A DNA stretch of 64,000 nucleotides from Kushneria pakistanensis (GTDB lineage Bacteria > Pseudomonadota > Gammaproteobacteria > Pseudomonadales > Halomonadaceae). Positions within the stretch are counted from its first letter, which is position 1. Every line of letters starts with the position of its first letter. Both the position numbers and the translations under genes were made by a program. The notes beneath the pieces were generated by a model, which saw only the letters and a program-made list of their open reading frames with translations, was not told the DNA's origin and did no database searches. Where the stretch lies: the NCBI RefSeq assembly GCF_014652795.1, contig NZ_BMZM01000003.1, positions 124,001-188,000 on the forward strand, given 5' to 3'. Shown here in pieces: positions 26,374 through 35,046 of the stretch.

Positions 26374-27951
26374 TTACGGATTGAGGCTGATCCAGCGGGA
26401 AAGATGACGATTGATGGCGTTGTCTTCCCAGCCGGTCATGTCCGGGTTGACCAGGTTGCGGGCGGCATCGGCATAGATGGGCGCCATGGCGTAATCACCC
26501 AGTGCCTGGCGTTCGGCCTGCTCCAGCAACTGCTGGCGCTGATCGGGGTCAGGCTGTGCTGCGGCCTGTGTCAGTAGGCTGTCAAACTTGTCGCTGTGAT
26601 AGCCGCCGTAGTTCTTGGTGTTGTCGGAGGCGAGAATACCCAGGAAATTGCTGGCGTCATCAAAGTCCGCCACCCAGCTGGCGCGGGCAATGTCGAAATC
26701 GCCGCGGGCGATCTCGGCGTAATGCACGTTGGCCTCTGCGTTGACCATCTCGATGTTGATGCCCAGCGGCTTCCACATGGCAGCCGCCGCCACGGCAATG
26801 CGGCGGTGGTCATCGCGGGAATTGAAGCGCAGGCGCAGATCCAGTGGATGCTCCGGGCCGTAGCCGGCGTCCTTTAACAACGCTCTTGCCTTGTTCATGC
26901 GTGCGGTAATATCGCCGTCCACGCCCGGCATGGTCTGGACGTCGTAGTGCGCCACACCATCGGGGACCAGCGCGCTGGTGGCGTTGGCCGCACCCTGCAA
27001 GACCTTCTCCACGATAATGTCGCGCCGCAGGGCGAGATTGAGCGCCTCGCGCACGCGCACGTCGCTGGTCGGATGTCCCTCGCGATTGTTGAGTGCGTAG
27101 TAGTAGGTCGACAGCTGGTTATGCAGGTGAACGGCGTTACCGAGATTGTCTTTCAACCACTGATAGCGGCTGGCATCGAAATCGCGCATGACGTCCAGGT
27201 CGCCGCTTCGAAAACGCGACAGCCCGGTGTTGAGATCCTCGACCAGGTAGTAGTTGACGCCCTCGAGAGTGACGCTATCGGCGTCGTGGAAGTGCGGGTT
27301 TTTCACGGTCTCGATATGGTCATGCGAGACCCAGCGACGTGGCATGAAGGCGCCGTTGGTCGCGATATGCTCAAGGCGGGTCCAGTCATTGCCATATTCG
27401 CGCACCAGGTGCGAGGGCACGGGGGAGGCGATGATATGGGCCATCAGCGTAGGTAAATACGCCGTAGGCTGGTGCAGCTCGACGTGCAGGCGATGGTCGC
27501 CTTCGGCCTGAACGCCCAGCGTGTCGATGTTGGCTTCACCGCGGTTGATGGCGGCGGCATTTTTGAGGGGATAAAGCAGGTTGGCGTAGATCGAGGCAAC
27601 CTTCGGGTCCAGCGCGCGCTGAAAGGCCAGCACGAAATCATCCGCCGTGACCGGTTTGCCATCGGACCAGCGGGCATCGTCACGCAGATTGAACGTCCAG
27701 GTCAGACCGTCATCGGAGACCGACCAGTCGGTGGCCACGCCCGGCTGATAGTCGCCGTCGGGGGCCAGGGTCACCAGTCCCTCAAAGAGATCACCCAGTA
27801 CATCGTTGTCGTAGACAGCGCCGGTCACGCGGGCCGCGTCCAGTGAGGCCGGCTCACCGTAGATGCCGATATCCAGCGTGGCGGCGTGGACAGTCAGCGG
27901 TAGTGACCAGATCAGGGCGGCTGCCATGCAGCCAGAAACAAGACGATTCAT
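26374..27951 (-). CDS. Oligopeptide-binding protein, OppA paralogue 1 (operon-proximal)
   Basis: A 525-residue periplasmic solute-binding protein of cluster C (SBP_bac_5). The signal peptide is MNRLVSGCMAAALIWSLPLTVHA; the mature protein begins ATLDIGIYGEPASLDAARVTG. Family motifs: GLTWTFNLRDDARWSDGKPVTADDFV and SDVRVREALNLALRRD. It is the closest of three paralogues to the permease genes, 197 bases away, with hairpin-forming sequence between. Its peptide preference is not predictable. It lacks a lipobox, so it should be freely periplasmic. Confidence 0.95.
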   Translation of the reverse strand: MNRLVSGCMAAALIWSLPLTVHAATLDIGIYGEPASLDAARVTGAVYDNDVLGDLFEGLVTLAPDGDYQPGVATDWSVSDDGLTWTFNLRDDARWSDGKPVTADDFVLAFQRALDPKVASIYANLLYPLKNAAAINRGEANIDTLGVQAEGDHRLHVELHQPTAYLPTLMAHIIASPVPSHLVREYGNDWTRLEHIATNGAFMPRRWVSHDHIETVKNPHFHDADSVTLEGVNYYLVEDLNTGLSRFRSGDLDVMRDFDASRYQWLKDNLGNAVHLHNQLSTYYYALNNREGHPTSDVRVREALNLALRRDIIVEKVLQGAANATSALVPDGVAHYDVQTMPGVDGDITARMNKARALLKDAGYGPEHPLDLRLRFNSRDDHRRIAVAAAAMWKPLGINIEMVNAEANVHYAEIARGDFDIARASWVADFDDASNFLGILASDNTKNYGGYHSDKFDSLLTQAAAQPDPDQRQQLLEQAERQALGDYAMAPIYADAARNLVNPDMTGWEDNAINRHLSRWISLNP

Positions 27952-27996
27952 ATCGGCGCCTGTTCAAGGAAGAATTAATAAAACCAGCATGGCGAC

Positions 27997-28013
27997 ACCG
28001 CCGGGAAGGCGGT
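27997..28013 (-). other. Hairpin between OppA paralogues 2 and 1
   Basis: ACCGCC-GGGAA-GGCGGT forms a 6-bp stem in the 78-base gap, and on the minus strand GGTTTTATTAATT follows about 20 bases later. It is too distant and weak for a good terminator; a partial terminator or 3'-end stabiliser for the upstream message is more likely. Confidence 0.45.
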
Positions 28014-28029
28014 ATCCGAGAAGTGCAGG

Positions 28030-29610
28030 CTACTTCTCGATGCTGATCCAGCGAGAGCGGTGGATATCTTCGATATTGTCTTCCCAGCCGTTGAGGTGGG
28101 TACTGACAAGATTGCGCGACACATAGTAATAGAGTGGCAGCGCGCCGAAGTCCGCAAGCATGACGTGCTCGGCGCTTTCCATGACATGAGCGCGCTGCGT
28201 CATGTCCAGCGTACCGGCTGCCTGATCCATCAGCTGATCAAACTCGGCATTGGAATACGCGCCGTAGTTGTTGGGAACGCCGGTCTCAAAAAGACTCAGG
28301 AAGTTCTGCGGATCGTTGTAGTCCCCGATCCAGCCGGCACGGCCGATATCGAAATCACCCTGACGCATGTTTTGGTAGTGCACGGCGACTTCGGCGTTGC
28401 GAAGGTCGAGATTGATGCCCAGCGGCTTCCACATGGCGGCGAGCGCGACCATGACCTTGCGATGATCATCGTCGGTGTTGTAGGTCGCGACCAGATTGAG
28501 CGGCTTGTTCGGGCCGTAACCGGCATCTGCCAGCAGCTCTTTGGCACGGGCCATGCGCTCATCGGCACTCATGTCATGACCGGGCATTTCCTGAAGCTCG
28601 TAGTCATTGATGCCCTCGGGCACGATGCTCCAGGCAGGAATGGTGCCGATTTTCAGGATGTTGTTGCTGATGACATCGCGACGCGTGGCCAGATTAAGGG
28701 CTTCACGAACCCGGACATCGCTGGTGGGATGGCCTTCGCGCGAGTTGAGCGCCATGTAGTAGATGCCCAGATAGGGGGCGACATGGGTCTCATCCGGCAG
28801 GTTGTCCTTGAGCCACTGGTACTGCTGGGTCGGAAATTCGCGGGCAATGTCGACTTCGCCACCCCGGAAACGGTTCAGGGCAGCGTTACGATCCTCGATC
28901 GGGTAATAGATGATCTCATCGAGTGAGACGTTATCGGCGTCGTGAAAATACTCGTTTTTCGAGGCTTCAATACGGTTTTGCGAGCGCCACTGATCCAGCT
29001 TGAAAGCGCCGTTGGAGACCAGATGGCCCTGGCGAATCCAGTCACGGCCGTACTCCTTGAGCACGTGCTCGGGCAGGGGATAGGCCGTGTAGTGAGAGAG
29101 CTGATCCAGAAAGTAGGGCGTTGCATGGGTCAGCGTGACTTCAAGGGTGTGCGCATCAATGGCCCGAACGCCGAGCGTATCCACATCGGCCTCGCCCTTG
29201 TTGATCGCTTCTGCCCCCTTGATGGGGTAAAGCAGATAGGCGTAGTTGGCCGCGGTATTGGGGTCGAGCAGACGGCGCCAGGAGAAGACAAAATCCTCGG
29301 CCGTCAGGGGCTCACCGTCGGACCATTTGGCGTCCTGGCGCAGATGAAACGTGTAGGTTCTGCCATCGTCACTGATGTCCCAGGATTCGGCAACGCCGGG
29401 AATCCTTTGGACGTGGGCGTCTTCAGTCACAAGCCCTTCGAATAAATCTCCCACTACATCGTTTTCCCACACGCCACTGACCTGATGTGGATCCAGTGAG
29501 GCGGGTTCACCCATGATGGCGACACGCAGGGTATCGGCAAGGGCGGGAGAAGCGGCAATCAGGGAAGACGCAAGCGCGATGGCGCTGACCAGCGGACGGA
29601 TCGATGGCAT
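28030..29610 (-). CDS. Oligopeptide-binding protein, OppA paralogue 2
   Basis: A 526-residue periplasmic SBP_bac_5 protein with signal peptide MPSIRPLVSAIALASSLIAASPALA and mature start DTLRVAIMGEPASLDPHQVSG. Shared blocks with its neighbours include GRTYTFHLRQDAKWSDGEPLTAEDFVFSW, YYPIEDRNAALNRFRGGEVDIAREFP and EGHPTSDVRVREALNLATRRD. The C-terminus WEDNIEDIHRSRWISIEK parallels those of the other two. It sits between them on the same strand, so the cluster arose by tandem duplication and has diverged. Confidence 0.95.
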   Translation of the reverse strand: MPSIRPLVSAIALASSLIAASPALADTLRVAIMGEPASLDPHQVSGVWENDVVGDLFEGLVTEDAHVQRIPGVAESWDISDDGRTYTFHLRQDAKWSDGEPLTAEDFVFSWRRLLDPNTAANYAYLLYPIKGAEAINKGEADVDTLGVRAIDAHTLEVTLTHATPYFLDQLSHYTAYPLPEHVLKEYGRDWIRQGHLVSNGAFKLDQWRSQNRIEASKNEYFHDADNVSLDEIIYYPIEDRNAALNRFRGGEVDIAREFPTQQYQWLKDNLPDETHVAPYLGIYYMALNSREGHPTSDVRVREALNLATRRDVISNNILKIGTIPAWSIVPEGINDYELQEMPGHDMSADERMARAKELLADAGYGPNKPLNLVATYNTDDDHRKVMVALAAMWKPLGINLDLRNAEVAVHYQNMRQGDFDIGRAGWIGDYNDPQNFLSLFETGVPNNYGAYSNAEFDQLMDQAAGTLDMTQRAHVMESAEHVMLADFGALPLYYYVSRNLVSTHLNGWEDNIEDIHRSRWISIEK

Positions 29611-29745
29611 GAAAATTCCTGAAATTATTGAAGTTGTTGTTATCGCTATCGCAAGCCGGGATAGCGGCGCGAGCTGACATATCGCTTATGACGATATCGT
29701 GAAGTTACTCCGCTAAAGCCGGACGTGTCCAGAGATGTACAGCCG

Positions 29746-29772
29746 CATGGCAGGCGCTGCGCGCCTGCCATG
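29746..29772 (-). other. Strong hairpin between OppA paralogues 3 and 2, no U-tract
   Basis: CATGGCAGGCG and CGCCTGCCATG pair perfectly over 11 bp around a 5-base loop, 12 bases after the stop of paralogue 3. No T-run follows on the minus strand. Such hairpins within transport operons protect the upstream binding-protein message and give differential expression, as in malE-malF. Confidence 0.65.
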
Positions 29773-29784
29773 AGCGAAACGATG

Positions 29785-31383
29785 CTATTGGTTGCGATCG
29801 AGCGAAATCCATCTTGAGGCGTGCATGTCGAGCGCGTTGTTGTCCCAGCCCGAAACCGTGGGTTTGACCAGATTGCGGGCAGCGTAGGTGTAGATCGGGG
29901 CCAGCGGGTAGTCGGCCAGCGCCATGGCTTCGGCGCGCTGCATCATGTCGCGACGCCTGTCGCTGTCGAGTTCGCGATCGGACTGCGTGATCAGCTGGCT
30001 GTACTCGCTGTTTTGATAGTCCCCGTAGTTGTTGGTCGCCGCCGACAGCAGCTGCAGGAAGTTCTGCGCGTCGTCGTAGCTCGAGATCCAGGCCGCACGG
30101 GCCACCTGGAAATCGCCCTGCATCAGCTCCGAATAGTGCACGTTGGCTTCGCTGTTGCGCATCTCGACGTTGACACCCAGCGGTTTCCACATGGCGGCCA
30201 CCGCCACGGCAATGCGCTGATGCTCGTCGCCGGAGTTGTAGCGCAGGGTCAGATTGAGCGGCTTGTCAGGGCCATAGCCGGCGTCTTTCATGAGTTTGCG
30301 GGCCCGGTTCAGGCGCGTGTCCATGTCGTCATCAAGGCCTGGCTGGGCGGCCGGGGTATAGTGGCTGACCCCGGGCGGGACCAGCGAATGCGAGGCGGTA
30401 ACGGCGCCATCCAGCAGTTTTTCACTGATCACGTCGCGACGAATGGCCAGCGAGAGTGCCTCACGCACGCGCTTGTCGGCTGTGGGCGAGCCGTCACGCA
30501 GGTTGAACACGTAATAGTAGCTGCCCAGCGATGGCGTGATCTTCACCGCATCGGGGATCTGCTGTTCAAGCCACTGATAGCGTGCGGCGGGGAAGTCGCG
30601 CAGGATATCGAGCTCGCCGGCCTGAAAGCGCGAAATGCCGGCGTTCTTGTCCTCGATGGGGTAGTAGTTGACGCCATCAAGCGTCACCTTGTCGGCATCG
30701 TGAAACTCGGTGTTCTTGACCGTATCGAGCTCGGCGTTGGAGACCCAGCGCACCGGTTTGAAGGCGCCATTGACGACAATGTTGTCCGGGCGGCTCCATC
30801 TTTCACCCTTCTCCTTCACGACATGTTCGGGGATCGGATAGCCAAACGGCAGCACCAGCGTCTTGAGAAAGTAGGCCGCCGGCTCGGCAAGCCGGATCAC
30901 CAGCGTGTTCCCGTCATCCTGGCTTTCCACGCCCAGAGTATCGAGCTCGGCTTCGCCTGCATTGATTTTCTGGGCATTGACGACCGGGTAGAGGCGGTGT
31001 GCGTAGTTGGACGCCGTTTTGGGATTGACCTGGTAGCGCAGGGCGAAGACAAAGTCCTCGGCGGTGACCGGCTCGCCGTCCGACCAGCGGGCATCCTCGC
31101 GCAGATGGAAGGTGTAGGTACGCCCGTCATCGCTGGTCTCCCAGGATTTGGCTACCCCCGGGATGATCTGCCCCTGGGCGTCAATGGCCACCAGACCCTC
31201 GAAGATGTCACGCAGGACGTCTTCTTCCCAGACACCGCCGGTGACGCGGGCCGGGTCCAGTGAGGCGGGATCGCCGCTGATGCCGATGTTGAGAGTGGCC
31301 GCAGCTGCCAGTGGCATGCCCAGTGTCAGTCCTGCTGCCCCGATCAGTGTCCGTGTCAATCGTGCCCGCGCAAATATGGTCAT
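29785..31383 (-). CDS. Oligopeptide-binding protein, OppA paralogue 3 (operon first gene)
   Basis: A 532-residue periplasmic SBP_bac_5 protein with signal peptide MTIFARARLTRTLIGAAGLTLGMPLAAA and mature start ATLNIGISGDPASLDPARVTG. Motifs: GRTYTFHLREDARWSDGEPVTAEDFV, YYPIEDKNAGISRFQAGELDILRDFP and DKRVREALSLAIRRD. It is the first gene of the six-gene operon, divergent from prfB across 252 bases. A TTGACA-like element lies on the minus strand near 31461-31466 but no convincing -10 follows, so the promoter is unassigned. Confidence 0.95.
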   Translation of the reverse strand: MTIFARARLTRTLIGAAGLTLGMPLAAAATLNIGISGDPASLDPARVTGGVWEEDVLRDIFEGLVAIDAQGQIIPGVAKSWETSDDGRTYTFHLREDARWSDGEPVTAEDFVFALRYQVNPKTASNYAHRLYPVVNAQKINAGEAELDTLGVESQDDGNTLVIRLAEPAAYFLKTLVLPFGYPIPEHVVKEKGERWSRPDNIVVNGAFKPVRWVSNAELDTVKNTEFHDADKVTLDGVNYYPIEDKNAGISRFQAGELDILRDFPAARYQWLEQQIPDAVKITPSLGSYYYVFNLRDGSPTADKRVREALSLAIRRDVISEKLLDGAVTASHSLVPPGVSHYTPAAQPGLDDDMDTRLNRARKLMKDAGYGPDKPLNLTLRYNSGDEHQRIAVAVAAMWKPLGVNVEMRNSEANVHYSELMQGDFQVARAAWISSYDDAQNFLQLLSAATNNYGDYQNSEYSQLITQSDRELDSDRRRDMMQRAEAMALADYPLAPIYTYAARNLVKPTVSGWDNNALDMHASRWISLDRNQ

Positions 31384-31529
31384 GGTGATTCCCGAATGGT
31401 CATTGTTATCAGGTCGCCGATATAACGCCTTTTCGAAAGATCACAGGACGGCGCGAAACTGTCAAAGCGGAACATATAACCGTTTTTGACATTTTTATTC
31501 CGCAGGCGGGATAACGGCACGGGCGGCGG

Positions 31530-31559
31530 GTGACGGGCAGGTCGTGGTTTGGCTACAAT
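31530..31559 (+). promoter_or_regulatory. Possible prfB promoter
   Basis: TACAAT (31554-31559) is preceded at 18 bases by GTGACG (31530-31535), a 4-of-6 match to the -35 consensus. It lies about 75 bases before the prfB start. Confidence 0.4.
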
Positions 31560-31635
31560 AACGGCCCTTGTTTTTCAACTCTTCATGAGGTGCTGCGACC
31601 TCTTCTGGCGCAGCGCCCTGGCCGAGCGAGATACC

Positions 31636-32734
31636 ATGCAGGAACTCACGCCCATTCATCATCTTCTCAAGGACCTGTCCGAACGGACAGACGTCCTGAG
31701 GGGGTATCTTTGACTATGCCGAGCGAAAGGATCGTCTCGAGGAAGTAACGCGCGAGCTGGAAAATCCCAACGTCTGGAATGATCCGGAGCATGCCCAGAA
31801 ACTGGGACGCGAGCGGGCACAGCTTGAAGATATCGTCACCACGCTGGATGCGCTGGAAAGCGGCATTCGCGATAACGGCGAGCTCTATGAACTGGCGCAG
31901 ATGGAAGACGACGAGGATACCGTGACGGAAATTCGTCGCGACCTTGATAACTTCGAGACGCAGCTGGCAAAGCTTGAGTTTCGTCGCATGTTCGCCGGCG
32001 AAATGGACCCCAACAACGCCTACATGGACATCCAGGCCGGCTCCGGGGGCACTGAAGCCCAGGACTGGGCCAACATCCTGCTGCGCATGTATCTGCGCTG
32101 GGCCGAGCATCACGGCTTCAAGGCGGAAATTACCGAAATCTCGGCAGGTGAAGTCGCCGGTATCAAATCGGCCACCATCCACGTGCAGGGCGAATACGCC
32201 TTTGGCTGGCTGCGTACCGAAACCGGTGTGCACCGTCTGGTCAGAAAAAGCCCGTTCGACTCCGGTGGTCGCCGTCATACCTCGTTTGCTTCGGTCTTTC
32301 TCTCCCCCGAGATCGATGACAGCTTCGAGGTCGAGATCAACCCGGCCGATCTGCGCGTGGACACCTACCGCTCCTCGGGCGCCGGCGGTCAGCACGTTAA
32401 CACCACCGACTCGGCCGTGCGTATTACCCACGAGCCCAGCGGTGTGGTGGTGTCATGCCAGACCCAGCGCAGCCAGCATGCCAACCGCGATTTTGCGATG
32501 AAGCAGCTCAAGGCCAAGCTGTGGGAGCTTGAGATGCAAAAGCGCAACGCCGAGAAACAGCAGGCCGAGGATTCCAAGTCCGATATCGGCTGGGGCAGCC
32601 AGATCCGCTCCTACGTGCTGGATGATCAGCGCATCAAGGATCTGCGTACCGGCGTGCAGACCAGCAACTGTGAAAAGGTGCTCGACGGCGACCTGGATCA
32701 GTTCATCGAGGCCAGTCTCAAGCAGGGACTTTGA
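31636..32734 (+). CDS. prfB: Peptide chain release factor 2 (RF2), programmed +1 frameshift
   Basis: RF2 reads UGA/UAA stops and hydrolyses peptidyl-tRNA. The coding sequence is in two frames: codons 1-25 from ATG 31636 end at an in-frame TGA (31711-31713); a +1 shift on CTT continues from GAC at 31712 to the TGA at 32732-32734. The joined product is 365 residues, the usual RF2 length. Functional motifs: the SPF anticodon-like tripeptide ([15 protein letters not shown]) and GGQ ([16 protein letters not shown]). lysS follows 159 bases later, the conserved prfB-lysS pair. The join must be annotated as ribosomal slippage, not as a broken gene. Confidence 0.98.
31699..31714 (+). promoter_or_regulatory. 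prfB: RF2 autoregulatory frameshift site
   Basis: AGGGGG-TAT-CTT-TGA-C: an internal Shine-Dalgarno-like AGGGGG three bases before the slippery CTT, then the stop TGA with a following C (the weakest stop context). When RF2 is scarce the ribosome slips +1 and full RF2 is made. Every element matches the E. coli site. Confidence 0.97.
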
Positions 32735-32893
32735 TCGGAAGCGACGTCTGAAAGGGACGACTTCCGACCGGCAGGCGCGTTTTCCGGCACCGCGTGTTTC
32801 AGACATGAACCGTGTCAGATAGCAACAATGTCAGACATGAACCGCAGGCCGTCACGCGCCTGCCATTGACGGTTATTTTCAATAGGCAAGGTA

Positions 32894-34411
32894 ATGGCGA
32901 ATCAGGATCATCAGGCAGGCAGCGAACACGAAGAGAACCATCTGATCGCCGAGCGGCGGGCAAAGCTTGCCGCTCGCCGCGAGCAGGCCAGCGCTCAGGG
33001 CGGCAGCGCTTTCCCCAATGATCTGCGCCGTGACAGTCTGGCCGCGGATCTCCAGGCCGAACTGGGTGAGCATGACAAGGAGGCGCTGGAGGCGCTGGGT
33101 CGTCAGGCAGCGGTGGCCGGGCGCATCATGCGCAAGCGAGGCCCCTTTGTCGTCATTCAGGACGCCTCCGGCCAGATCCAGCTCTATGTGGATAAAAAGG
33201 GTCTGCCCGCCGAAGTGCTGGAAGACATCAAGGGCTGGGACATCGGCGATATCGTCTTTGGTCAGGGGCCGGTGCACAAGTCCGGCAAGGGCGATCTGTA
33301 TGTGATGATGGAGACGGCACGTCTTCTGACCAAGAGCCTGCGCCCGCTGCCTGACAAGTTCCACGGCCTGACCGATCAGGAAGCGCGCTACCGCCAGCGC
33401 TATGTGGACCTGATCATGAACCCGGAGGTGCGCGACACCTTCCGCATCCGTGCGGCCGTGATCAGCGCCATTCGTCAGTTCTTCGTTGAACGTGACTTCA
33501 TGGAAGTCGAAACGCCGATGCTGCAGCCGATTCCCGGCGGGGCCACGGCGCGCCCCTTCGTGACCCATCACAATGCGCTGGATATCGACATGTATCTGCG
33601 CATCGCGCCCGAGCTCTATCTCAAGCGTCTGGTGGTCGGCGGCTTTGAGCGGGTGTTCGAGATCAACCGCAACTTCCGCAATGAAGGGCTCTCGACACGT
33701 CATAACCCTGAATTCACCATGCTGGAATTCTACTGGGCCTATGCGGATTACCATGACCTGATCGATCTGACCGAGTCGCTGGTGCGCTTTGCCGCCGAAA
33801 AGGCCGTGGGTACCACGCTGATCAACTATCAGGGCACCGAGCATGATCTCTCTCGGCCCTTTGATCGACTCACCATGCGCGAGTCGATCCTGAAATATGG
33901 CCAGGGAATCGAATCCAGTGAGCTGGACAGCCTTGAAAGTGCGACAGCGCTGGCCGAGCGGCTGGGCATCGAGGTGAAGCCGGGCTGGGGGCTTGGCAAG
34001 CTGCAGACCGAGATCTTTGAGGAAGTGGCCGAGCATCGCCTCGAGCGACCGACCTTCATTACCGAATACCCGGCAGAAGTCAGCCCGCTGGCCCGTCGCA
34101 ATGATGCCAACCCGTTCGTGACTGACCGGTTCGAGTTTTTCGTTGGCGGACGTGAGATTGCCAACGGCTTCTCCGAGCTCAATGACGCCGAGGATCAGGC
34201 CGAGCGCTTTGCCGCGCAGGTGGCCGAGAAGGACGCCGGTGATGTCGAGGCCATGTACTATGACGCCGACTACGTGCGCGCGCTCGAGTACGGCCTGCCG
34301 CCCACGGCCGGCGAGGGGATTGGCATCGACCGGCTGGTAATGCTGCTGGCGGACGCGCCGTCCATTCGTGATGTGCTGCTGTTTCCGGCCATGCGTCCGC
34401 AGGCGGAGTAA
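32894..34411 (+). CDS. lysS: Lysyl-tRNA synthetase, class II
   Basis: A 505-residue synthetase charging tRNA-Lys. An N-terminal OB-fold anticodon-binding domain ([27 protein letters not shown]) precedes the class II core: motif 1 around [22 protein letters not shown], motif 2 [26 protein letters not shown], motif 3 [26 protein letters not shown]. The length equals E. coli LysS. AAGG lies 5 bases before the ATG. Downstream of prfB as in most gammaproteobacteria. Confidence 0.98.
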   Translation: MANQDHQAGSEHEENHLIAERRAKLAARREQASAQGGSAFPNDLRRDSLAADLQAELGEHDKEALEALGRQAAVAGRIMRKRGPFVVIQDASGQIQLYVDKKGLPAEVLEDIKGWDIGDIVFGQGPVHKSGKGDLYVMMETARLLTKSLRPLPDKFHGLTDQEARYRQRYVDLIMNPEVRDTFRIRAAVISAIRQFFVERDFMEVETPMLQPIPGGATARPFVTHHNALDIDMYLRIAPELYLKRLVVGGFERVFEINRNFRNEGLSTRHNPEFTMLEFYWAYADYHDLIDLTESLVRFAAEKAVGTTLINYQGTEHDLSRPFDRLTMRESILKYGQGIESSELDSLESATALAERLGIEVKPGWGLGKLQTEIFEEVAEHRLERPTFITEYPAEVSPLARRNDANPFVTDRFEFFVGGREIANGFSELNDAEDQAERFAAQVAEKDAGDVEAMYYDADYVRALEYGLPPTAGEGIGIDRLVMLLADAPSIRDVLLFPAMRPQAE

Positions 34412-34545
34412 AGCGCCGCAACTGGCAGGGCCAGGCTGCCCGATGTGCGTCATGTATCGGATGATTGATGGCATTGACGCGCCCGGGCGGCCATACTTGG
34501 ACGCTTGAACAGGATTTCCACCAGCCCCGAATCGGGAGAGTCGCA

Positions 34546-34929
34546 ATGAAACTGGTGAACCGCTCTGCGCTTAGCGTGCGTCCCAGACAGGCCTTTGTAG
34601 ACTGGATCAATTCGCTGGAAGCGACCGAAGGTGAGGATGATCTCACCCTCCAGGACGCCGAACGCGAAAGTACCATCTACCTCATCCCCGAGATGGATAC
34701 GGAAGACGCGCTGCGGGCCTGCCTGCATGAACGCTTTGCCGATATCCTTGAAAACGAGTTGTCCGCCTGGGAAGAGGATTCGCGACACTGGCCGGACATC
34801 AACGAAGTCACCTTTGAATTTTTTCTGCGCGTCGAGCACAGCTACCTGTGTGTGGACCTGGATGAAGAAGCGGCGCTCGAGCAGAGCGATTTCGAGGATG
34901 ATCTGCTGCTCGACACCGATGAGGTCTGA
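34546..34929 (+). CDS. Uncharacterised acidic protein
   Basis: A 127-residue soluble, strongly acidic protein that I do not recognise as a named family. The start MKLVNRSALSVRPRQAF follows GGGAGAG by 5 bases; the frame is open upstream to 34465 but without protein character. It has a basic N-terminus, a middle part with predicted helices (LRACLHERFADILENELSAWEEDSRHWPD), a strand FEFFLRVEHSYLCVDLDEE and a C-terminal run of Asp/Glu. No membrane segment or metal motif. It has its own terminator. It could be a regulator or adaptor; no function is assigned. Confidence 0.75.
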   Translation: MKLVNRSALSVRPRQAFVDWINSLEATEGEDDLTLQDAERESTIYLIPEMDTEDALRACLHERFADILENELSAWEEDSRHWPDINEVTFEFFLRVEHSYLCVDLDEEAALEQSDFEDDLLLDTDEV

Positions 34930-34952
34930 TCATTTCCCATTGAACTGACCTC

Positions 34953-34990
34953 AGGGCTTGCCCGGCATGACTGCCGGTGTGAGCCTTTTT
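34953..34990 (+). terminator. Terminator after the acidic protein gene
   Basis: AGGGCT...CCGGCA / TGCCGG...GAGCCT forms an interrupted stem with a TGAC loop, followed by TTTTT. Confidence 0.75.
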
Positions 34991-35046
34991 CGTATGGTCC
35001 CTGTCCCTTGTGCTCACGCATCGACCCGCACTACCGGTAACTCCCC

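Noticed and set aside
29821-31263. 480-codon plus-strand frame opposite OppA paralogue 3
   Set aside because: Shadow of a well-supported binding-protein gene; no ribosome site or family features. Similar shadows opposite paralogues 1 and 2 were rejected too.
31901-32734. Internal ATG as the start of prfB
   Set aside because: The upstream 25 codons plus frameshift site restore the full 365-residue RF2.
32879-34546. 555-codon open frame on the minus strand opposite lysS
   Set aside because: It is antisense to a textbook LysS; low-complexity His/Gln/Arg-rich product typical of high-GC shadow frames.
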